Assembly: GCF_001721685.1 (NCBI RefSeq)
Contig: NZ_CP012502.1
Span: forward strand, 558,001 to 622,000
Direction of reading: 5' to 3'
Source of the DNA: Salisediminibacterium beveridgei
Lineage (GTDB): Bacteria > Bacillota > Bacilli > Bacillales > Salisediminibacteriaceae
Length of the DNA stretch: 64,000 nucleotides
The notes beneath the pieces were generated by a model. The model searched no databases. It worked only from the letters and a program-made list of their open reading frames with translations, and was not told where the DNA came from. Made by a program: the position numbers and the translations under genes. Positions 1 through 6,932 of this stretch are shown piece after piece (position 1 is the first letter of the stretch; each line of letters begins with the position of its first letter).

Positions 1-418
1 CGTGAGCAAGTGTTTCCACAACGACTTCTTTTGCAACCATAAACGACGAATAAAAACCGACCCCGAATTGACCGATGATGTCATGGCCGTCTTCGATTTC
101 GTTGTCCTTTTTGAAGGCAAGGGAGCCACTTTCAGCAATTGTTCCGAGGTTTGTCTCCATTTCTTCTTTCGTCATCCCGATCCCTGTATCTTTCACTTCG
201 ATGGTACGGGCTTCTTTATCGAACGAAACTTTAATGAAGAAATCATCTGCATTGAATTCAATCGCGTCGTCTGTCAGAGCTTTGTAGTACATCTTATCAA
301 TGGCGTCACTGGCGTTTGAAATCAGTTCCCGGAGAAAAATCTCCCGTTGTGAATAGATGGAGTTGACCATCATTTCCAATAGCCGGCGGGATTCCGCCTT
401 AAATTCTTTCTTTTCCAC
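1..418 (-). CDS. htpG: Molecular chaperone HtpG (Hsp90), N-terminal part
   Basis: ATP-dependent Hsp90-family chaperone of the cytosol. Only the first 139 codons are in the window; the gene runs off the left edge. The translation starts [20 protein letters not shown] and contains the Hsp90 ATPase motifs [21 protein letters not shown] and [14 protein letters not shown], so this is the GHKL nucleotide-binding domain. The start is a GTG at 418, preceded by GGAGTGAT at a normal distance. An in-window ATG a few bases upstream is out of frame. A sigma-A promoter and a perfect CIRCE operator lie directly upstream, so HrcA control is likely. Confidence 0.96.
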   Translation of the reverse strand, partial: MEKKEFKAESRRLLEMMVNSIYSQREIFLRELISNASDAIDKMYYKALTDDAIEFNADDFFIKVSFDKEARTIEVKDTGIGMTKEEMETNLGTIAESGSLAFKKDNEIEDGHDIIGQFGVGFYSSFMVAKEVVVETLAH

Positions 419-455
419 GAATCATCACTCCTTGGCATAGTATCTTGGCATGAAA

Positions 456-482
456 TTAGCACTCGTTAGCGACGAGTGCTAA
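456..482 (-). promoter_or_regulatory. CIRCE operator (HrcA binding site) of htpG
   Basis: The site is TTAGCACTC, nine bases, then GAGTGCTAA. Both half-sites match the CIRCE consensus exactly. It sits between the htpG promoter and the GTG start, in the early transcribed region where HrcA usually binds. Confidence 0.95.
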
Positions 483-494
483 TACCCAATTCAT

Positions 495-522
495 ATTGTA
501 CGGATTTTTGGATTGATGTCAA
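495..522 (-). promoter_or_regulatory. Sigma-A promoter of htpG
   Basis: On the minus strand TTGACA (517-522) and TACAAT (495-500) are separated by 16 bases. The CIRCE element begins about 13 bases downstream of the -10 box, which places it at the start of the transcript. Confidence 0.8.
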
Positions 523-535
523 TGGTTTCGGCAGT

Positions 536-1567
536 TCATTCCTGATCAGATTCGTATTCGAAAGGGATATCGTCTTCTGAATCGATCAGTTTTCCGATAA
601 ATTCATCCGAAAAAGTCACATCAGAATCCCCGTTGATTTCCAGGCGATCGGCAATGATGCTCCCTTCAAAATCAGAATTTGCAATCGTCACCTGGCCGTC
701 AGGAGCAAAGATAAAGCCGTTCACCGTTGCATCAGTAATTGTTACATCTTCTTTCGTCACGATCACGACGTCAGGATAAGCATTATTTGACATCTGAACC
801 GATCCATTCGTGTAAACGAAAGATGTCTGATCCGGGTCATTGTCTGCTTCGTCATCATAGTTGCGGTGTGCATACCAGATAGGCAGCCTGTAGTCGAATG
901 AGCTGAGTTGCATGTCATCATCAGCGATATATCGTTCACCTTCGGGTTCGAAGTCGTACTCATCAGGTTCTAATTCATTAACGACAATAAAGACATCCCG
1001 CAATACATCGAATTCCCCGGGTTCATCGTCATCCTCAATCTGGTAGTCCTCATAATCACCGAGCCTGGAAACCATCGTATCCACTTCAAAGGTCAAACCG
1101 TTTTCGTCTTTCAAAATGAAGTTGACATACAACCGATTCGCAGCAGGCGTACTGAAAGTAATGGAATTATTGTTATTTAAACTGCCATTGTCGAATTCAA
1201 GATGGTTTTCTTCATCGTCTTCAGGCGTTTTTTGATAGATCAGGAGTTTTTCGAATGTGAAACCGTCATCAGCCACTTCGGACATTACTTCAGGGGCTGC
1301 ATCGGGATCGTTATCGAGTAAAAGCTGGAGGTTATCCGCATCAAATGCAAGAACGAAATCATTTGTTGGATCCGAATATTCTGTTCGGATGTCGGAAAGA
1401 ATGATATTCGCTTCCTGTCTGAGACCTGCGTGATTGCCCGTCACATCAGCCTGTGTGAATGTTGAAAGGAGTAGCGAGGTAATAAGACCGATGACCATTG
1501 TGCCAATAACTAACGCTGCGAGCAACTCAATTAATGTAATTCCCGATTGATTTCGAACATTTTTCAT
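536..1567 (-). CDS. PilW-like minor pilin / type II secretion pseudopilin
   Basis: 343-residue protein with a class III prepilin signal. A short basic leader ends in Gly and is followed by ITLIELLAALVIGTMV, with Glu at mature position 5 and one hydrophobic helix. The rest is acidic and predicted extracellular; residues about 250-330 are rich in short beta repeats (VTITDATVNGFIFAPDGQVT), resembling a polymer-forming beta-helix. Its size suits a PilW-type minor pilin. It is divergent from the PilV- and PilX-like genes at 1624-4392, separated by about 50 bases. No pilus ATPase or platform gene is in the window. The pilin class is clear from the signal; the PilW assignment is inferred from size and neighbours. 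Confidence 0.75.
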   Translation of the reverse strand: MKNVRNQSGITLIELLAALVIGTMVIGLITSLLLSTFTQADVTGNHAGLRQEANIILSDIRTEYSDPTNDFVLAFDADNLQLLLDNDPDAAPEVMSEVADDGFTFEKLLIYQKTPEDDEENHLEFDNGSLNNNNSITFSTPAANRLYVNFILKDENGLTFEVDTMVSRLGDYEDYQIEDDDEPGEFDVLRDVFIVVNELEPDEYDFEPEGERYIADDDMQLSSFDYRLPIWYAHRNYDDEADNDPDQTSFVYTNGSVQMSNNAYPDVVIVTKEDVTITDATVNGFIFAPDGQVTIANSDFEGSIIADRLEINGDSDVTFSDEFIGKLIDSEDDIPFEYESDQE

Positions 1568-1623
1568 AGCAATTCCCTCCCTTTATACATTATAATAGAA
1601 AATGAGGAAAGAAGGTGAGAACA

Positions 1624-2043
1624 ATGCAAAATTTTCAGGAAAAAGGGTTCACTTTATTGGAATTGCTTGCTTCTATCGTCTTAATCGGTGTTATTTTCAC
1701 TTCTTTGTTTCACTTTTTAGGCCAGAATATCTTCATGTCTGCAAGTGTGGAAGACCAATATGTGACTGCACAGCTTGCAGAAAGGGAAATGGAAGAGATC
1801 AAACTGGAAGAGGAGCTTGATGTTCCAAATTTAGCAGGAGAAAAGACAACCTACGAGTATGACTTAATTAATAATAATAAAATCTATAAGGTCACCGCAG
1901 AAATTTATGCTGAAGATTCGGATGAAGCTGCCGCTGGGCTGTTCAGACTGAGAGTCACTGTTGCAGAAGAAGAATCAGACAGGTCGTCAGTGGCGTACGG
2001 ATGGTATATGATGGCGGGTGACGAAGGAGAAGGGAATGACTAA
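1624..2043 (+). CDS. PilV-like minor pilin (prepilin N-terminal methylation domain)
   Basis: 139-residue protein starting MQNFQEKG then FTLLELLASIVLIGVIF: a canonical class III prepilin signal with Glu5 and one transmembrane helix. I chose ATG 1624 because AGGTGAG lies five bases upstream; an in-frame GTG at 1615 is the alternative. It overlaps the next pilin gene by eight bases, so the two are translationally coupled. A prepilin peptidase would cleave after the Gly and the protein would join a type IV-like pilus tip complex. The PilV name is inferred from operon position. Confidence 0.75.
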   Translation: MQNFQEKGFTLLELLASIVLIGVIFTSLFHFLGQNIFMSASVEDQYVTAQLAEREMEEIKLEEELDVPNLAGEKTTYEYDLINNNKIYKVTAEIYAEDSDEAAAGLFRLRVTVAEEESDRSSVAYGWYMMAGDEGEGND

Positions 2044-3157
2044 TCAAAAGGGTTATGCATTATTGCTGGTGTTGGGTGCAGTTGTGATCATCGGTTTGCT
2101 CGTACCTCCCATGGCTTACCAGATTATCTCAAGCTCTTCGCAGGCAAGTCAAACGGAACGGAACGTCCAGCTGGAAAACATGTATGACATGGGAAAACAG
2201 ATGGGCAGAAGACATGTGGAGACAGCCGTTAATGGAAAAGGTCCCTATGAGGGTAGAGGCTTTGATAAAATTGAAAGTGAAGCCGGTGGTGAAGTCACTT
2301 GGGACGATGTTGTAGAACATTTCGAGGGAGAATTTGTGGAGAAAGAGGACGGTTCATTCAAAATCAACAACCTTGATTTTCAAACTTATGATGGAAATGT
2401 TGATGTGAAATTCACCCGTGTTGAAGAGATCAACGATCGATTGGAAATTGAGTATGTAGTGACACCGGAAATCAATGAGAACGACTCTCAACCAGTGACC
2501 GAAACATTTTATCTCGGACGAAAGGGTGGCGATGGAACAGGTGGAGGACCTGAAGATTGGTTTGATGATGAGGATGGAACAATAGAAGATGATATGTTTG
2601 GAGAAGATAGTATTGTAATTGATGACAATAATAATGAAAATTTGAATAGTCAATGGGATCAGGTGAATGACCAGGAAAAATATTCAAATACGATTTTTAA
2701 AGGTAAAGGTGTCACATTACCTGGTACAGGCGAATATCATTTAATTGGTCCAATTGCTTTTAATGTTGATGATGATATTAAATTCCCAGGAAGCAGTAGT
2801 TCTGTTCAAGTTAAATATAGTCTTTATATTTCTGATTCCATTTTTGATTTGAAGCAGGATTCGACTTTTTTAGTTGAGAGTGGGAATGCACATTTTAATG
2901 ATGTTTCATTTGAATTTCAACATAACCGATCAGCAAAAATGTGCATTGACGGAGATATTTTTGATTATGGTGGCAATACCACCAAAGAACGGAGTAACGA
3001 AGATCCGGTTGAAGCTGAATTTTATCCTACGAATTCCTGTGATTTTGCAAACCTGGACCCACGAAAAATCTATTACACTGGTGAACTGAAAACAGGTGAC
3101 TTAACAGAACCTGATTTCATGACTGGTCTGATTCTTGAAGGAACAAGAGGCGAGTAA
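2036..3157 (+). CDS. PilX/GspK-like minor pilin, copy 1
   Basis: 373-residue protein. The N-terminus (MTNQKG, YALLLVLGAVVIIGLLVPP) is prepilin-like, but mature position 5 is Leu instead of Glu, as in GspK/PilX-type tip pilins. I chose ATG 2036 because GAAGGAGAAGGG precedes it. It is a tandem paralog of the gene at 3304: the first ~160 residues are nearly the same (SSSSQASQT, NMYDMGKQ) and both end in GLILEGTRG. The C-terminal half, from about 2560, is strikingly AT-rich compared with copy 2. It carries beta-strand repeats and a Cys pair (MCIDGDIFDYG and NSCD) that may form a disulfide. Confidence 0.7.
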   Translation: MTNQKGYALLLVLGAVVIIGLLVPPMAYQIISSSSQASQTERNVQLENMYDMGKQMGRRHVETAVNGKGPYEGRGFDKIESEAGGEVTWDDVVEHFEGEFVEKEDGSFKINNLDFQTYDGNVDVKFTRVEEINDRLEIEYVVTPEINENDSQPVTETFYLGRKGGDGTGGGPEDWFDDEDGTIEDDMFGEDSIVIDDNNNENLNSQWDQVNDQEKYSNTIFKGKGVTLPGTGEYHLIGPIAFNVDDDIKFPGSSSSVQVKYSLYISDSIFDLKQDSTFLVESGNAHFNDVSFEFQHNRSAKMCIDGDIFDYGGNTTKERSNEDPVEAEFYPTNSCDFANLDPRKIYYTGELKTGDLTEPDFMTGLILEGTRGE

Positions 3158-3303
3158 ATAATGTTCTTTTTCATTCGTTAATTTAATAGGTTTACTTGAA
3201 TCATAAATAAAATTAGTGTTTTCTGTTAATAATAAGGTACTTTTGGCGTTTTGTCGCATGGTTGTGCTGTGTGTCGTTCTCAATTTAAGAGAGGAGACGA
3301 ATC

Positions 3304-4392
3304 ATGAAAAACCAGAAGGGGTACTCGCTTTTGATGGTGTTGGGTGCGATCGTTTTAATCGGATTACTGGTACCGCCTTTGGCTTATCAGATCATTTCGA
3401 GCTCCAGTCAGGCCAGTCAGACCGATCAGTCCGTTCAGCTGGGGAACATGTATGACATGGGCAAACAGACCGGCAGGACGCATGTGGAGAATGCCGTCAA
3501 AGGCAATGCCGGCTATGAGGGTTTTGAAGGTATCGGGGACAATGTGACATGGGATGATGTAGTTGCCCATTTTACCGACGAGCTCCAGGTCGGGGTTGAA
3601 AATAACACACTGGCGATTAATAACCTGGATTTCAGCACGTATTCCGGTGATGTTGAAGTGGAATTCATCCGGGTGGAGGAAGTGGACGACCGGCTGGAGA
3701 TTGAATATCGTGTGATCCCGTCGATCAACAACGATTCGTCCGAAGAGGTGACGGAGATCTTTTACCTTGGGCGCGAAGGTGGCGACGGTTCTGACGATGA
3801 ATCCGACTGGATTGACGAAGATGGTGAAATTCCTGATGATATTTTCGGGGATGAAACTGAATTGGAGAACTCAAACAACCCGAACCTGAAAACGGAAGAT
3901 AACCCGATTACCGATTTGAAAAATACTGTTTTTACAGGCTATTCTGTCACACTGCCTTCAAACGAAGATTATGTGATTGATGGTCCGCTCGCCTTCAGTG
4001 TGACCAAAAATAATGGGGATCGTGGTGAAGTGACGTTTCCCGGCTCGAAGAGTACAGCGGTCATTAACGGCGACGTTTACGCGGCGAGTGTCATCATTGA
4101 TGTGAAGCAGGATACGACTTTCACAATTCTTGGCGATTTATATGTTTATAACACGACATTTAAATTCGATAATTCAGAAAGAAATTCGAATATTTGTGTG
4201 GATGGAAACATTTATGACTACGGCGATAATGACTTTGATAACGCCCGGGAAGACGGGTTTCATCATATTGAATCCTGTGATGACATAACGGACTCGATGA
4301 AAGTTTATTATACCGGAGAGGTGATTGGCGGAGGCCCTGGTGGCGGCAGCTACATCGAAGGGCTGATCCTCGAAGGCACACGCGGAGACTAA
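3304..4392 (+). CDS. PilX/GspK-like minor pilin, copy 2
   Basis: 362-residue paralog of the previous gene. The leader MKNQKG is followed by YSLLMVLGAIVLIGLLVPP, again without Glu5. The RBS GAGAGGAGACGAATC precedes the ATG. Residues about 130-170 are Asp/Glu-rich. The C-terminal part (VINGDVYAASVIIDVKQDTT, NICVDGNIYDYG) matches copy 1 in layout, including the two Cys. The M42 peptidase starts 23 bases downstream and may be co-transcribed. Function beyond a pilin-like extracytoplasmic role is unknown. Confidence 0.7.
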   Translation: MKNQKGYSLLMVLGAIVLIGLLVPPLAYQIISSSSQASQTDQSVQLGNMYDMGKQTGRTHVENAVKGNAGYEGFEGIGDNVTWDDVVAHFTDELQVGVENNTLAINNLDFSTYSGDVEVEFIRVEEVDDRLEIEYRVIPSINNDSSEEVTEIFYLGREGGDGSDDESDWIDEDGEIPDDIFGDETELENSNNPNLKTEDNPITDLKNTVFTGYSVTLPSNEDYVIDGPLAFSVTKNNGDRGEVTFPGSKSTAVINGDVYAASVIIDVKQDTTFTILGDLYVYNTTFKFDNSERNSNICVDGNIYDYGDNDFDNAREDGFHHIESCDDITDSMKVYYTGEVIGGGPGGGSYIEGLILEGTRGD

Positions 4393-4415
4393 TTTTTAGA
4401 CTGGAGCTGTTTGGA

Positions 4416-5474
4416 TTGACGACGTGGAACGTACCAACGAAAAAAATACTTGCAACCCTTGAAGGACTCGTCAACACGCCGAGTCCTTCTGGTCATACAG
4501 AGAAGGTCATTGCTTTTGTTGAGAAGAGATTGGCTGCAAAAAATATTCAGACCACGCGCAACCGGAAAGGCGGACTGATTGCGACGCTCCCGGGTGAGAA
4601 CGATCAGGAACAGCGGATGCTGACGGCGCACGTGGATACGCTGGGTGCGATGGTGAAGGAAATCAAACCATCCGGAAGATTGAAAATCGATCTGATCGGC
4701 GGTTTTAAGTTCAATGCCGTCGAAGGGGAATACTGTGAAGTGGAAACCCAGGACGGGAAGATCATCTCGGGCACGATCCTGATGCATCAGACGAGTGTAC
4801 ATGTGTATAAGGATGCCGGCAGCGCCGAACGGAATCAGGCGAATATGGAAATCCGCCTGGATGAGAAGGTGAACAATGCTGAAGAGGTTCGCGGTCTTGG
4901 TATTGAGGTCGGTGATTTTGTGTCCTTTGATCCTCGTTTTCAAAATCTCGACAGCGGTTTTGTGAAATCCCGTCATCTCGACGATAAACTGAGCGTGGCC
5001 ATTTTGCTGGAACTGATGATCGATTTTGTGGAAAAAGAGATCACGCTGCCGTTTACGACGCACGTGCTGATTTCCAACAACGAAGAAATCGGCTATGGCG
5101 GCAATTCCAATATTCCGGCTGAAGTGGTGGAGTATCTGGCTGTCGATATGGGTGCGATGGGTGACGGGCAGACAACCGATGAATATACTGTATCGATCTG
5201 TGCGAAGGATGCCAGCGGTCCTTATCATCTCGGGTTGAGACGGCATCTGACGGATCTCGCGAAAAAGAATGAGATCCCCTACAAGGTTGACCTCTATCCC
5301 TACTACGGCTCCGATGCGTCTGCTGCCATCCGCTCAGGCAATGACATCGTTCATGGACTTCTCGGCGCCGGTATTGATTCGTCCCACGCCTATGAACGGA
5401 CCCACCAGGATTCCATTGAAGCCACCGCAAAACTTCTCTGGCACTACATGCAGTCTGATAATCTAATCAAATAA
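4416..5474 (+). CDS. M42 family metallopeptidase (aminopeptidase FrvX/YsdC type)
   Basis: 352-residue cytosolic dinuclear-metal aminopeptidase of the M42 (tetrahedral) family. Visible metal and catalytic motifs are TAHVDTLGAMV, DDKLSVAILLE, SNNEEIGYGGN, AVDMGAMGDG and SSHAYERTH. The start is a TTG at 4416, nine bases after GGAG; no better in-frame start lies nearby. Length fits the family. It follows the pilin genes closely and ends in a strong terminator at 5487. There is no evidence that it acts on the pilins; its family usually trims cytosolic peptides. Confidence 0.9.
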   Translation: MTTWNVPTKKILATLEGLVNTPSPSGHTEKVIAFVEKRLAAKNIQTTRNRKGGLIATLPGENDQEQRMLTAHVDTLGAMVKEIKPSGRLKIDLIGGFKFNAVEGEYCEVETQDGKIISGTILMHQTSVHVYKDAGSAERNQANMEIRLDEKVNNAEEVRGLGIEVGDFVSFDPRFQNLDSGFVKSRHLDDKLSVAILLELMIDFVEKEITLPFTTHVLISNNEEIGYGGNSNIPAEVVEYLAVDMGAMGDGQTTDEYTVSICAKDASGPYHLGLRRHLTDLAKKNEIPYKVDLYPYYGSDASAAIRSGNDIVHGLLGAGIDSSHAYERTHQDSIEATAKLLWHYMQSDNLIK

Positions 5475-5486
5475 ATTATATTCAAG

Positions 5487-5519
5487 CCCCGGTTCTTTCG
5501 TTTAAAGACCGGGGTTTTT
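5487..5519 (+). terminator. Intrinsic terminator after the M42 peptidase gene
   Basis: The stem CCCCGGT(t)CTTT / AAAGACCGGGG is followed by TTTTT. Confidence 0.9.
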
Positions 5520-5643
5520 ATGCCTTCTTGGATTTGCCGGGAAGAAATTCTTATCCGGAGGAATGCGTTGAAGGCAAGCCCTCGAGAACGCGTCCACCAT
5601 TAGCGTACCGAAGGTCAAGCACCGATACTTTTCAAGTACAGAT

Positions 5644-5670
5644 CAAAAAATGACCCCGCGATTGCGGAGC
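5644..5670 (-). terminator. Intrinsic terminator after the DoxX gene
   Basis: On the minus strand the stem CTCCGC-AATC-GCGGGG is followed by TCATTTTTTG, 20 bases past the DoxX stop codon. Confidence 0.65.
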
Positions 5671-5690
5671 CATTTGGGAATGCGATTTTG

Positions 5691-6200
5691 TTATGCGGCC
5701 TGATTTTTCTGGTCGCTCGGTGTAATCTTGCCTTTGAATACCTTGTCACGAAGTGCCGGGATCACCCATCGGTCACCACCGAATTTACCTGCATTGTATC
5801 CTGCAACAAGAATGAAGATTGTCAGAAGTACCAGGAACGGGTTGGATGAAACTGTTCCAGCGAACAAGAATGCAAAGTTCATTGTGATCCCGAAGAATGC
5901 TGCGGCGGTTGTCAATACGCCTAAAATCAAGCCCAAACCGACAGCGACTTCGCCCCATGCGACCATAAAGCTGAACAAATCAGCGTTTGGTAACGCAAAG
6001 CCTTCAAGAAAGGCATGGTATGTCGGGTACGTTTCCTGAACGGCTTCATTGCCGATTGCGCCTTGCAAGAAGCCGCCTGCATCGAATTCACCGAAAGCCT
6101 TACCCCAACCTGCTGTCAACCACTGCCAACCGACATATACACGAACAACTGCCAAAACCACTGCTGCAATTACATTGTTTCTTAAAAAGTCCATAATCAT
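5691..6200 (-). CDS. DoxX family integral membrane protein
   Basis: 169-residue protein with four predicted membrane helices. DoxX signatures are VVRVYVGWQWLTAGWGKAFG near the N-terminus, WGEVAVGLGLILGVLTT in the middle, and a hydrophobic C-terminal half. I chose the ATG at 6200 because AAGGAGGAAT sits five bases upstream. DoxX proteins are linked to redox and thiol stress in several bacteria, but the substrate is not established. It is monocistronic: a terminator follows, and about 730 bases without a gene lie upstream. Confidence 0.88.
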   Translation of the reverse strand: MIMDFLRNNVIAAVVLAVVRVYVGWQWLTAGWGKAFGEFDAGGFLQGAIGNEAVQETYPTYHAFLEGFALPNADLFSFMVAWGEVAVGLGLILGVLTTAAAFFGITMNFAFLFAGTVSSNPFLVLLTIFILVAGYNAGKFGGDRWVIPALRDKVFKGKITPSDQKNQAA

Positions 6201-6215
6201 TGTAAATTCCTCCTT

Positions 6216-6832
6216 CAATTTTGGATAGTTGCACCACCTGATAAAAAAGTAATGATTGCTTATGATAATTGTGGGTGGTCACTAACTATCTTTCTTGACC
6301 CTAGTATAACGCAGGGGAAAGTCTGTGCACGCCGAAATTGTGAAGATCCTGTTAAGGAATGGTGGCCATTTTGTGAACAATGCTAGAAGCTTGATCGATC
6401 AGGGTTTATATCGCTCGATCAGAGCCGATTCGACATGATACGAACCGATTCAGTACTGAAATGTGACCAATGATCACAGTAAACAGGCAAACGACGTAGC
6501 AGATTCACTTCATTTTCTATGAGTATAGCCATTCAAATTTCCCGGAATATCGATTATCGTGCAAAGGAACTTTAAAATAGGTGACAATAGTGGATCAACT
6601 TCGGATAACGCAAGGATTCCCTGAATCGGGCTGATATCCTTGCAATCGTTCAGTCGAATAATCAAAATTATCTAAAAAAATTGCCATGAGGCTCAGTTCT
6701 TGGTAAGATGCTGTTATATAATCTCGCACCAAGAGGCGCTGAATGAGACCACTTATGCGAATCTGCCGTTTGACGATGACTGGATCAGGTTAAGGAAAAA
6801 CATCATTTCCTGGCTTGACAGTCTTCTTCTTT
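6216..6832. other. Gene-free interval between doxX and ppc
   Basis: About 600 bases with no convincing ORF on either strand. It must hold the divergent promoters of doxX and ppc. A TATAAT at 6717-6722 is a possible ppc -10 box, but no good -35 was found 16-18 bases upstream. Short direct repeats TCGATCAG occur at about 6395 and 6415. No RNA gene was recognised. Confidence 0.5.
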
Positions 6833-6886
6833 CATTCATTCGGGACGGAAATCGTCACGTTGGACGTTAATCGTCCCGATTGAATG
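6833..6886 (+). promoter_or_regulatory. Long stem-loop upstream of ppc
   Basis: CATTCATTCGGGACG (6833-6847) pairs with CGTCCCGATTGAATG (6872-6886) with a single mismatch. The loop holds a smaller stem, CGTC (6853) with GACG (6863). No U-tract follows, so it is not an intrinsic terminator. It ends about 30 bases before the ppc Shine-Dalgarno site, which fits an operator or a leader RNA structure. Confidence 0.55.
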
Positions 6887-6932
6887 GCTGAAGTGCAGAA
6901 AAAGGAATGACTTTAAAGAGGAGGATATGAAC

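Noticed and set aside
2..319. 105-codon open frame at the left edge
   Set aside because: Complement of the htpG N-terminus, which has clear Hsp90 motifs on the other strand.
4389..5246. Long open frame on the minus strand (285 codons)
   Set aside because: It lies antisense to the M42 peptidase gene, whose motifs are complete. The translation has no family signs and no RBS.
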